NCBI GenBank assembly: GCA_946965045.2
Contig: OX337231.1
Span: 2,852,001-2,916,000 of the forward strand
Length of the DNA: 64,000 nt
Origin: Epithemia pelagica
Lineage: Eukaryota; Bacillariophyta; Bacillariophyceae; Surirellales; Surirellaceae
Direction: 5' to 3'
Shown: positions 30,416 to 40,480 of the stretch, piece by piece
How positions within the stretch are numbered: the first letter of the stretch is position 1
How the letters are laid out: each line of letters begins with the position of its first letter
Notes under the pieces: model-generated
Told to the model about the DNA's origin: nothing
Databases searched by the model: none
The model's input: the letters and a program-made list of their open reading frames with translations, nothing else
Position numbers and translations under genes: made by a program

Positions 30416-31435
30416 TTAAAACCCTGACTCGTTCAACACTTTTTGGAACGCGTCCCGAGCAGCAAGTGTTTTGTAGTACTTGTGGACGCGTGGATATGGT
30501 GTTAACAAACGATCCGTGAGACCCAACCTTACTATGCGGTGCAAAATGACTGCCCACGGAATATCAATCAAGGTTATCGTTGAGTTGCTCAGGAGGAAAA
30601 CGTCTTCTTTCCCTTGGTCATCTGATGACTTTTCCTTTTTCTTCGCCTGCAATTCGAGTTGCTTCTCAAGCGCTGACGTGGCTTCTTCTGCTTCCGAAAT
30701 AGCATGCCGTGTAGTCGATTCATCACACTTCAAGTATGAATTTACCACGTATTCGATTTTTTGTTCGTAAATTGATTTAAGTTGAGGGTATTCGTCACAA
30801 AGGTTTTGGAGGTGCGGCACTTTATTTGACATGTAGTCCCTATGTCGAGGGACATCGGCAACAAGTTTCTGGAACTCAGAAGTCTTCATGGCTGTCTTGA
30901 GACCCTCCGGGTCGTCATCATACATCAGCTCAGGATGCGTTAAAATCCCGAAGGACAAAAGTACCGTGGGGAACGCACGCATCAGTTTGTCCAATTGATT
31001 ATGACGAAGGATATCTTCAGAGTCACAAAGAAGCGAATGTCCTTTAGTTGCAAGATGCTTTGCAATATACTGGATTATATCCGCTGAGTCATTCACAACA
31101 TGAACGGCATCATCTCCATCTTTCCCACTACGTATAAGTGGAATTCCACGCGTCACTGCCTTCGAGATTGCCTCTTTCAAGAGCTCGTCGGCGTCGGTCT
31201 CTTTGCCTTCTTCTTGTCCAACGCTTTTGCTAGGATCCGCAACAACCAGGGATGGCACCACCATCTTTGGATTGATCACGGCATACTCTGGGTCGTACTG
31301 CTCCAGCTTTCCCAGGCTGATAGAGTGCGGAACAAAGGAAACCCCGCCTTCATAAAGAGTCAAGAGTACCTTGTGCGAACAAATCGAACTCGGGTTAAAG
31401 TATGCATGGACAACAGAAACTTCTGGCTGAACCAT
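30416..31435 (-). CDS. Glutathione S-transferase-like protein (GDAP1-type)
   Basis: A single-exon 339-aa protein with a thioredoxin-like GST N-domain (VVHAYFNPSSICSHKVLLTL at the start, then NPKMVVPSLVV with the cis-proline, then VVNDSADIIQYIA). A long helical C-domain with two coiled stretches follows. The C-domain ends ITLIDIPWAVILHRIVRLGL, as in GST-C folds. It is longer than canonical GSTs (~220 aa) because of a ~40-aa insert between the cis-Pro and SADI motifs and a charged insert (KKKEKSSDDQ) in the C-domain. This layout recalls GDAP1-like proteins, though no C-terminal anchor is evident. Whether it binds glutathione is unknown. Confidence 0.75.
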   Translation of the reverse strand: MVQPEVSVVHAYFNPSSICSHKVLLTLYEGGVSFVPHSISLGKLEQYDPEYAVINPKMVVPSLVVADPSKSVGQEEGKETDADELLKEAISKAVTRGIPLIRSGKDGDDAVHVVNDSADIIQYIAKHLATKGHSLLCDSEDILRHNQLDKLMRAFPTVLLSFGILTHPELMYDDDPEGLKTAMKTSEFQKLVADVPRHRDYMSNKVPHLQNLCDEYPQLKSIYEQKIEYVVNSYLKCDESTTRHAISEAEEATSALEKQLELQAKKKEKSSDDQGKEDVFLLSNSTITLIDIPWAVILHRIVRLGLTDRLLTPYPRVHKYYKTLAARDAFQKVLNESGF

Positions 31436-31785
31436 CGTATCTTCGATCGCTCAAGAGCAAAGATCAGAAAGTCGTGATCAGGTAATGGAACGTTGTTCTT
31501 TAATGTGCATCGGTAGTTGTTCAAAAAAAGTGATGGGGATATGGGATATGGATATGGTATCTCGAGAGAAGTCCAAAGAATTCTCTAAGGCTCCAACGAA
31601 AACAGCTGCAGAGGCCGGCCAGACGGTCCATAACTTGGTCGCTTGTGTAACGCATATACGTTGTATACTCCTCCCTCTCCCTGCCGCAATCAAACAAACT
31701 TACATAAAACGATAGAACTCACTACGGCCGCTCCGTTGTAGTCGTCCTGTTCCGCGCTACAATACACAATTGAAGCCTCGTCACC
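31436..31785. promoter_or_regulatory. Divergent intergenic region
   Basis: A 350-bp gap between two divergent starts (the GST-like gene on minus and the 92-aa protein on plus). No motif was recognised. Confidence 0.4.
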
Positions 31786-32250
31786 ATGGTGCATCTCCCG
31801 TCTTTCCTTGTTGGATCACTCTCTTCAGGTGCCATTTTTCTTCTTGTCCATCAGGAACTTTCACACCGTCAACGATTATCGAAAAAATGGATAGTTCGAG
31901 GTAGGAGATAGCCTCACTTCCTTGAATTTGAAAGCCTGTGTTTGTTTCAACACTCACACTTGGTTATCCACTGCTTTGTCTTTGCGCCATCAGAGAAAGC
32001 TGAAGAGCAAATCCGAAACATTGCTGCCCAAATTCGAGCATCGCGGATGAAACCAGATGCTACACCGCTCGCACCCGGAAAGGTAAGGCATTCGTTTATT
32101 ACATGCACAAACATCATGTCCCGGCAGAAAATCTCACCCGTCCTTTGCGTCATCTGTTACTCGTTTAATGGAAAGTCTGCAAGTACGCAAATGGCAGAGA
32201 TATGGAATCAAGGCGTCTCCTTCTTACAAGAGTCATTTAGAAAAGATTAG
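31786..32250 (+). CDS. 92-aa single-pass membrane protein
   Basis: Three small exons (31786-31900, 31994-32082, 32176-32250) with introns of 93 bp each (GTAGGA/CATCAG and GTAAGG/GGAAAG). The phases (1 and 0) match and the frame stays open to a TAG. The protein has an N-terminal hydrophobic helix (SFLVGSLSSGAIFLLVHQEL), a basic patch, a charged helix (EKAEEQIRNIAAQIRAS) and a C-terminus with MAEIWNQGVSFLQESF. The layout resembles small inner-mitochondrial-membrane MICOS subunits (MIC12/MIC13 type), whose C-terminus also carries a 'WN.G' segment. That comparison is weak and no function is claimed. Its stop lies only 29 bp from the stop of the convergent coiled-coil gene. Confidence 0.62.
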
Positions 32251-32279
32251 AAAACGTTGTATGTACATAACCCAGAAAA

Positions 32280-35200
32280 TCACACATGTCCAATGTTGTT
32301 ATCCTCGAAGCCAGCTGAAGGCAGTTCTCGTGCCAACGTCTCAAGCTCGTTAGAGAGTGCTCTCTGTGCCATGTATAGTTCATTTTTCTCCTCCGACCAC
32401 TTGGCAACCTTCTGCCTGTAAAGCTACGTAATGGCATGAAAAGAGGGAGACTTGTTTAGAGTTTGAGTGTTCAATTGGAGATGTCCTGATATAAAAAAAC
32501 TCACCTGGTCTCTTTCGCGACAGCGCTGTTCCATCTCCGAGGCTTTCAGTTTGGACTTTTCCCTGGCTTCTCGCAGCTCAGAAATTAGTGAAGTTTGCCG
32601 CTCAGAAAATGATTCCCACTCTTCACACTTCCGAATCAGTTTAGTGGCGTATTCCTTTAACCTACGGCACTTGTTAGTCGATTCAGCCAGCGCAAACGAT
32701 TGATCTTTCATTGCAAGTTCTTTTTCTTCAACTTCTTTTGTGAGAATTAGAATGTTCCCCTGTGCAGCTGTCTTCTCTTCTGTAAGAGAGTCAACTCGTT
32801 CGTTAAGTTGTGTAATTTCCTTTTGAAGAGAAGTAGTGCTGATAGCGCTCTCGTTGTGGCATTGCTTGAGTTGTGCAGTAAGAGACCATACTTGTAAAGC
32901 GTATTCTTCGTTCAACAGAGTAATTGACTGGATCTTGTCTTCTTTCTCCTTCAGCATTATCTCTAGCTTTCGATAGCTCTGGATTTCTGTCTTCATTATA
33001 TTCAAAGCTTCGGTCATTTCCTGATTCTTGATCTCAGTTGCTTTCCGCCATTGTTGCTCTTTCTCTACCTGTGCTCCCAAGCTAAGTACTCGTTCTTCGG
33101 TATTTTGGTTGAGGGACTTCAATGATTCGACCTCAACCAAAAGTGATTGTTGAGATTTTGTCGTTTTTGTCAGCTTCTCGTTGCATTCAATCAGTGAAGA
33201 TTTCAACCTTTGTATGGCGTCACCTGATTCATCCAGTGCGCTCTGAAGACTCGAAATTTCGCCGTTCGCCTGGAGAAGCTTTGAATTGGAATCCTGAAGG
33301 CGCTTTCGAAGCTCATCGGCTTCACAAGTCTTGGCATGCATCAATGATTCTTTCTCTTTCAGCTTGTTTATGGTTTTCGAATTTTCTTCAAGTTCGCGAC
33401 AAATGCTTTGGTATTTTGACTCAACTTCCCTGTTATCTGCCATGTGTTGCTGAATTCGAAGTTCCAAAGCTTCAATCTGAGACGACTTCGACCTTACAGT
33501 CTCCTCCAACTGCTGGCAACGAAGATGGTCTTTCACAATTGATTCGCGTTGTGCTTTGTTTTCAACAAGAAGATGCTCACATCTGGCGGTTTCTTGGACT
33601 CGGGCTTCATAACTCTCCTGTGCTTCAAGCATAATACGTTCACGTTCATTTCCAATATCAACCAGCTTCATGTTCAGCCCATTTATCTCCGCCTCCCTCT
33701 CTTCCTGAAGATCAGTGGCACGTTTCTGAGCTAGGGACAGTGCGTCTGTCAAGTGATGGATTTCTTTCGTCTTCTCTTCCATCATGGAAATGTAAGAGTC
33801 GGTGTTCTCCTGAAGCATCTTGTTTTGTTGTATGAGTGCATGTAGGGCTTGAACCAGCTCCTCTCCAGCAGAACAGTCCAACAGCTTCGAGATCTCAGCA
33901 ATCACAGCGGACTCTCCAGGCATCGTCGGTAAGTCCTCACTGGCACCTTGCATCTGGTTCTCTAAGGTAGCCAACAAAGACTCCGAAGTCTTGCACCGTT
34001 CTTCTAGCACGGCTACTTGTTCCGTCAGTGTAGATTTTTCTGCGAACATTAAGTCTCGTTCCAACTGAACTTTGTCATATCTTGTCCGGACAGATTGCAA
34101 GTTTTCTACAAGCCTCAGGTATTGCTCTTCTTGCGACGACAAGTCGCTGTGGCAACTTGCTTTCGAAACATCTTTGCCTGGAGCCTGATCCTGGGAGCTC
34201 TCATTTCGGTCGTGGAGAGCACTCTTTTCCCTCTCGAGATTCTCCGTACCTTCAACAAGGTCGTTTTTCTCCTTGAGATTTTTGGAATCGCATCTGTTTT
34301 GGTCGTTGGGACTATCCACCGGATTCTTCGATGGAGTGGCATCGGAAACCGAGAGGAAAGTACTGTCTAGAATGTGAGAAATCCCTGCAATAGAGTGCAT
34401 TGATGTGCAGTTGGTTGTAGGAGTTTTCTCTCTCGCTTCTTCCATGCGCTCAAGATCACAAGTCATGTTCAGAGGCGATGTTTTTGACAACAACTGAGCC
34501 GTAGGGCTTTCGACTTCATTGACGACTTGAAGCGAAGGGGAAAGCAACATCGTCCCTAGTAGTTCAGAGTACACTGTCGTTCCACCACGGCTTAGTAGAG
34601 CCTGTGAGTACGGCGTCGAGCTAACATGTTCATTTTGTTTGGTTGAGTCAGCGGAAATGTCGACCTTGTCAACGCTGATTGTGTGGTCATTTGATGATTG
34701 AAGTAGGTTGACCTTTTCCGTCAGAATCTGCAATCGACTGCACAAAATTTTCACCTTTTCTTCCATACGCCATCTCTCTCCATCAAGCTCAGCGGAGGCC
34801 ACCTTTACTGATCCGGCAATTCGGGCCATGAGAGTTCTAGATTCTTCAGTTGAAGCTGTAAGGCGTTCCTCAGCCTTGACAAGTTGCGCTTCCTTTTCCT
34901 GAATGCGTCGATCCATATCTGCGAGCCGGGCATGACTTTCTGTATTAACCTGTTCTAAATCCTCCATCATCTGCATTTCCCGTAGTCTCAATTTTGACAC
35001 TTCCTCTTCAAGATCAGACTTGGCTTCCACCAATTCCTCTTGTCTGGCTTTGGCGTTCTGGAGATCCTTAGCGCTTCCTCGCAACTCGTTCTCCAACTGC
35101 AACATATGGCTTTTCAACTCTTTCTTTTCAAGATCGTTCTTTGTCAGCTCATCTGCTTTGGCTGTCAAGGACATCTGTTCAAGTTCGACTTTAGATTTCA

Positions 35201-37444
35201 TGCATTCCTCAAGTTCTAGTCTTGTTGCCCGTGAAATCTCTTTTTGGTGAACCAACTCATCTCGTGAAATACCAAGGTCTCTTGTGACCACGATGAATTC
35301 TTCCTTGGATTTCTCTAGATCAGTACGAAGTTGAAGGACCAAGTTTGCTTGCGCCTCTTCGGATTCTTTTTGCTTAGTCATGAAGTATCCTAACTCCTGT
35401 GCTAGCGCGCCTCGCTGTTGTTCTGTTTTCTCCAGTTCGGTTTCTGATTGATGCAACTGTGACTGTAGGGTATCCACCTTCTGTTCAACTTTCTTGAGGA
35501 ATCCATCTTTTTCCTGAAGAATTGTAGACAGTTTCTCAAGCTCTACTCGTGCATTAGTATCAAGGGTGCGCATGCGGTCGTTTTCAGATACCAAGTTTGA
35601 TATCTCCAGGGAGGCTCTCTCGTACTTTAGACGAAGATCGGACAGTAACGCACTCTCGTCATTGTGGATCTTTACAAGTTGGTCCCGCAAACTCGTCAGC
35701 TCGTCTTCCATTCCCATTTTTGAGCGTTCCATTTCATCGAGATTAGCGCGTGCATCCTTTGCGTTACGGAGCGCTTCGGTCAACTTGTCGGAGAGTATTT
35801 CGTTTTCTTCCAGGGCTTTCTTAAGCTTTTCGTCTTTGGTAACGGCAGACGCCTGCTGCTGAAACTGCTGTTCGATTTCGGACGAAAGGGCTTCATGGAG
35901 CCTTTCTGACTGGGCAAGGGCCTTTTGTGCGTCGGACAATTCCGACTCCAAATCAAGAACAGTCTTTTCCGATTGCATGAGCGACTTCTTTGTATCCGAC
36001 AAGGCAGCTTCGGCGTCGGCGGCACGCTTTGCTGCATCTTGAAGTTCGGCTTGAGTCGACCGTTGATTCTCTACTAGCTCAGCGAGTTTGCGTTCTGATT
36101 CGACTCGAGACCTGTCTGATTCAGATAGGTCTTGTTCCATCCTTTCTATCCTCTTCCCAGTCATTTCGAGTTGTGCTTCAACGGCGATATGAAGTTTGGT
36201 TTTGTCGGCAAGTTGGGAAGTCAATTCAGTCATTTCGTCCTTTGTGGACTTGCATGTTTCCTGAAGCAATTCCACTTCTTTTTCCAAGGCCCGCTTTTGT
36301 TCCGAGAGTTCAACGCAAGTTTGATCGGCAAATCGGACTTCCTTCACAAGTGTTTTATTGCGTTCCCACAGCGAATCCGACATGGGAGTTCGTGGGGTAC
36401 TTGCCTTGGGTGTTGTCGGGGCGTGAGGTGATGTGGCTTGCAGCAGCTGGAGTTGCAAACGTTGGCACTTGAGTTCCGCCTCTTCTCGACGACGGGCTTC
36501 TTCCTTCACTTGATTCTGCGCCGACTGGACGTCTTCCTGGAGTTCCATTATCCGTTTCAGATAGGCCTTAGTCTCATCCAGAGCAATGTGACTCGAATTG
36601 CTCTTAAATGTGGAAAAGGGCGAAACAGACTTTGGCGAGACAGGCAGAGGGCTGAGACTTGTCGGAGTTGGAGCGTCCAGAATCTCGTCTGTTTGTTGTC
36701 GAATTTTTTCATATTCGTCATCGCTGGGGACCATGTCATCTCGTAGGAGGGATCCGGGTGTAGCAGTGGGTCCTTCCTTCTGCCACTCTTGGTAGAATCG
36801 AGTGGGTGTTGTGAACTGCGTTTTGCCGGGAGTTCTGGTGACTGGAGTATCATGTTTGGCTGTCTCGATAGACATGTTCAATAGAGCAGCAAGGGCATCC
36901 GTTGAAACTGTATTCGTGCCCTCTTCCCCGTCGACTTTGCCAGCCTTACGTTGTCCCTCAATGTATCGTTCCATCATGGCCCAATACGAACCGTCACTGT
37001 CCACAGGAAGGGGAGACTGGGAGGCTTTGAGCTTGGACAAGGGCGAAGACGACAAAGCGTCATCCACAGCTTGGTTCTCGTCGTCGAGACCATCCTCGCT
37101 CAAGGTAACTGTGGGAGGAAGAGGTTCAAAATCAGCATTCTCATTTGTGATGACAACAAGTTTGTTTCCTTTGCTGTATGTATTGCTACTAGATCCCACT
37201 TCTTCCGACCGTTCTTGTGGCATCGGTTCTGAATTGAAGTCGTCGCCACCTACCTCTTCAGCTGGTCCATTCTTCTTTTGAAGCTTCTGCTCCATCTTTT
37301 GTCGCAAAATCCCCGTGCGCTGAAACAACAACATGAAAACGACAAGGTAAGCCAAACTGGACAGGATGATGCCTCAACACAACAGGAAATGAATGCAATT
37401 GGAAGCAAGGGACAAGTTCCTACCTGGTATGCCTTTCCAATCAT
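32280..37444 (-). CDS. 1655-aa coiled-coil protein
   Basis: Three exons on minus (37444-37424, 37319-32505, 32411-32280) give 1655 aa. The first exon encodes only MIGKAYQ. The introns are 104 and 93 bp and all junctions are phase 0. The last exon uses the GGCAG acceptor; using the upstream CAG would stop after 11 codons. After a short basic start (RTGILRQKMEQKLQKKNG) and ~230 residues of Ser/Pro/acidic low-complexity sequence, almost the whole protein is heptad-rich coiled coil (Glu, Lys, Leu, Gln). There is no motor, kinase or ATPase motif. Such proteins are often golgins, centrosomal or nuclear-envelope scaffolds. No family could be named. Confidence 0.78.
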
Positions 37445-37778
37445 GGCAGTCTATTGATGCAGAAATCGAACTTGTTTGTGAAGCCGTCCTTGTTTGTTAA
37501 TATAGATGATGGACTTGAGCGGACTCCTACGAATCCAGAGCAGAGAGGTCGATGTCGTCGAAAGAGAGGTGCATCGAAAGCAGTTGGTTCGAATTGCCAA
37601 TGCTAGTTGCGCCAGTTACCGCGCTCAAAATTTGGGGGGAATCAAGACGGGTCTGGCGCTTGCGCGCATGGGGAGTGTCAGTTTCTCTCATCTTGGCTTC
37701 CGGTCACCCAAATCTCTCCCAGCCGTTTCATTCTCGAATACACCAAACTCATTTTCAAGTTCTCACAACACAACAACC
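37445..37778. promoter_or_regulatory. Divergent promoter region
   Basis: A 334-bp region between the divergent coiled-coil and GEN1-like genes. The plus-strand frame is open from an ATG at 37506, but the nuclease family needs its N-terminus close to the Met at 37779, so this part is taken as 5' UTR and promoter. Confidence 0.5.
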
Positions 37779-40313
37779 ATGACGGTCTCGTCTTTATGGA
37801 AACTTTTGGACGACGCCGGGTGTGGTACAGCAGTGGGTGTCCGAGAGATTATATCCAATAGTACTGGAGTCCCACTAGAAGCTGTGAATCCTTGGAATGT
37901 AAACGAACTCAAGCAGAAACATGCTTGTGCAACGACACAAACACCGACAACGCTGGCTGTTGATCTTTCCATATGGATATGCGAGTCACTAAGTATGGCT
38001 GGGTCGTATGACAATCATAACAACCCTGCGCTCCATCTCGTTTTTACTCGGACCGTAAAACTTCTTTCCTATGGAGTCAAACTGATTTTTGTCCTTGAAG
38101 GAAAACGGCGTATTCGAACTGTGAGTGGGACTCAAGAGAAGCTTCAGAAACGAAGAAGCGGAACTGATTTCTGGAAATCCTGCCGTGATTGCAAGTCCAT
38201 GCTTGAGATGCTAGGTGTACCGGTCTTTCAAGCCAAAGCAGAAGGAGAGGCATTATGTGCTCTTCTCAATCAGAGAGGAATTGTTGATGGAGTGATTTCG
38301 AATGATGGCGACTGTCTTTTGTTCGGGGCTCGCGTTTTATACACACGCTTTTCTATTGAAAATGTGGAGAATTCAAAAGTCATTCGTTATGACTTGGATA
38401 AGCTTTCTGGTCGCATACGCGCAACGGACGCCGACGATGTTTCGCCAGAGGAGACAGGATTAGTCTCGCTCACTCGAAGCGACCTTATCTCATACGCTAT
38501 TCTAACAGGAAGTGACTTGGCGGGAAATGGATTACCCAAGGTCGGGTCTTTCAAGGCAATGCGGTTCATTCGCAAGTGCAAACTCGACAATCCCTTCCGA
38601 ACGGAAACAGCCTCCGTCGATGAGCTGGTTGCTTGGGAAAAAGCTGCAAGATTCATTTGTAACCCTTGCAAGCTTGAACCAGAAGAGGGCAAAGCGGAAA
38701 AAGCGCAGGGCTGTTGCTCACGCTGCTGTCACGCGGGTGACAAGCGATCCCATGAAAAGTATGGTTGTAAGGAATGTGGTACAGAACCTGGGGAGCCATG
38801 CTGGGTGTTCGGGACGGAGGACCGATTTCGCAAGAATTTGCGGACTAAAGCGCTCCTGATGGAGCCCAAGTTTGCACCATCTCAAGTCATGAAAGCATAC
38901 ATGAGCCCGAACGATAATCAGATCCCATACAATCTTGTTGGGTTCACATCTAGAAGTGTTGCAATGCGTCCGCCCGACGTTGACAAGCTGGTCGACTCGA
39001 AGCTCATTATAAAGGGGAAAAGTCATGAGAGCAGCACTGCATTTGTCAAAAATGTCCTTTGGAGATTGATATCCCGACTGGAAATGCTTCGGATATGCAG
39101 CGGAGAGCAAGTCGAACAGAACCCAGCCCAAGCAACTTCCGTGAAATTCTCTCGCTCGCGTCCAGAACCGATTCAAATCACGAAAGTGACCACGAAGAAA
39201 GACATTGCATTTTATGAGGTGAAATGGAAGGTTAATTCCACGATCACCGACGAGGAAGGCGATGGCGTAGATGGGTACGAATATTCCACTTTGGAGCCAC
39301 AAGACATAGTCAAGAAGTGTTTTCCTCAACTTGTTCAGCAGTATGAAGCAGCTGAAAAAGAACAGTTGAAGCAAGGAGATGGGCAGAAAGAGACCCGTCG
39401 CCTTTTCCTGCAGTCCCTTCGTATTGATGTCGAAGATCCCGAGGACGACGAAGCTGTTAAGCATGAACACAAGTCCCCCGGAAAACGAATCAAAGGATAT
39501 GTCAAGAAGCGTGAAGCATTCTTCAAGACAAAAGGGTATCGACCCAAAATTCGGAATGCTCGTTCCAAGAGAGCCAAAACAGAAAACGAGGCAGCTCGTC
39601 TCATTCGATGCATTGGTCGGTATGCCTTTGGGCACATTGAAGAACTTGATGAAGAACGAATCCCCAATGACGACCGAAATCTGGCAGAAAGGCCCGTTAA
39701 CGTTGAAATTCCCAGTAAGGTCGCAAAACCCCAAAAGGTCGCAAAGCCCTATAAATCAACCAGTTCGATTGAATCTAGAGAAGATCCATTCTTAAGCAGA
39801 GATCAAACACGATGCAACGAGGGATATCTATGTTTGAAGAAGAAGAACGACAAGGATCACCATGTTGAAAACACAAAGAAGTGCGACGTTCCAACAGTTA
39901 TCCTCGTACCAACAGTTGCGTCACAAGCTTGCAGCGAGACGAGATACACGACTGGGGGTCAGTTTGAAGATGCCGTTGAGTCTGGATATGAGCACAAAAG
40001 AAGCAACTCTTCAGCTCTTGGTAAGGATGAAAACATGGTCCATCGTATTAAAACCGACATGTGCAATGAAAATCAGAGAGGCCCTGATGCTGAATCAATC
40101 CGTCACAAGCGCTGGACGCGCTCTTCAGTGCACGTTGATATTACAGGCGAGAACTTGCATGAATCCCAAGTCGCATGCGAAGGACGAGCATCACTGCACG
40201 GTACAGATGGCAAAATATTTTGGTCTCTAGGAGGATTCTTCCTCGCAATGTCTCCGATTCGGGCCTCTAATGCAGAAGATCCTCCAGGAATTCATCTCAG
40301 TTCCTGGGAATGA
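37779..40313 (+). CDS. GEN1/Yen1-like Holliday junction resolvase (XPG family)
   Basis: 844 aa from the ATG at 37779. XPG-family nucleases place their first residues in the active site (M-G-V-x-x-L-W), and MTVSSLWKLL fits this. An ATG at 37506 would add 91 unrelated residues. Acidic catalytic motifs are present: LAVDLSIWICE, QAKAEGEALCALLNQRG, VISNDGDCLLFGA, and the H2TH-region ILTGSDLAGNGLPKVG. A Cys-rich block (CCSRCCHAGDKRS...GCKECGTE) follows, as in plant GEN1/SEND1-like proteins and absent from FEN1. A chromodomain-like segment (FYEVKWKV...YEYSTLEPQDIVKKCFPQLV) completes the GEN1 layout. The C-terminal ~200 residues are basic and low complexity. It cleaves four-way junctions and flaps in recombination. 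Convergent with the ataxin-10-like gene. Confidence 0.87.
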   Translation: MTVSSLWKLLDDAGCGTAVGVREIISNSTGVPLEAVNPWNVNELKQKHACATTQTPTTLAVDLSIWICESLSMAGSYDNHNNPALHLVFTRTVKLLSYGVKLIFVLEGKRRIRTVSGTQEKLQKRRSGTDFWKSCRDCKSMLEMLGVPVFQAKAEGEALCALLNQRGIVDGVISNDGDCLLFGARVLYTRFSIENVENSKVIRYDLDKLSGRIRATDADDVSPEETGLVSLTRSDLISYAILTGSDLAGNGLPKVGSFKAMRFIRKCKLDNPFRTETASVDELVAWEKAARFICNPCKLEPEEGKAEKAQGCCSRCCHAGDKRSHEKYGCKECGTEPGEPCWVFGTEDRFRKNLRTKALLMEPKFAPSQVMKAYMSPNDNQIPYNLVGFTSRSVAMRPPDVDKLVDSKLIIKGKSHESSTAFVKNVLWRLISRLEMLRICSGEQVEQNPAQATSVKFSRSRPEPIQITKVTTKKDIAFYEVKWKVNSTITDEEGDGVDGYEYSTLEPQDIVKKCFPQLVQQYEAAEKEQLKQGDGQKETRRLFLQSLRIDVEDPEDDEAVKHEHKSPGKRIKGYVKKREAFFKTKGYRPKIRNARSKRAKTENEAARLIRCIGRYAFGHIEELDEERIPNDDRNLAERPVNVEIPSKVAKPQKVAKPYKSTSSIESREDPFLSRDQTRCNEGYLCLKKKNDKDHHVENTKKCDVPTVILVPTVASQACSETRYTTGGQFEDAVESGYEHKRSNSSALGKDENMVHRIKTDMCNENQRGPDAESIRHKRWTRSSVHVDITGENLHESQVACEGRASLHGTDGKIFWSLGGFFLAMSPIRASNAEDPPGIHLSSWE

Positions 40314-40480
40314 GCTTGACACTCTCAGGTGGGGTATACGCAAAGTGATCGTCCTGAAGTCTTCCGATACTGTTGCCTTATCAATAGACGAGTAAATCAC
40401 CACTTTGTAAACATGTGATATAACAGATAACGCGTCTTCACCAAGACTCTCGTTGAAGTGTCCTGAAAATTGTTTTGTTC

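Noticed and set aside
33122-33634. 170-aa plus-strand frame opposite the coiled-coil gene
   Set aside because: Antisense shadow; composition follows the opposite frame and no motif is present.
37506-37778. N-terminal extension of the GEN1-like protein from the ATG at 37506
   Set aside because: XPG-family enzymes need their N-terminus in the active site. The extension has no domain and overlaps the promoter region of the divergent gene.
38718-39734. 338-aa minus-strand frame opposite the GEN1-like gene
   Set aside because: Antisense shadow of a well-supported coding frame, with no recognisable domain.
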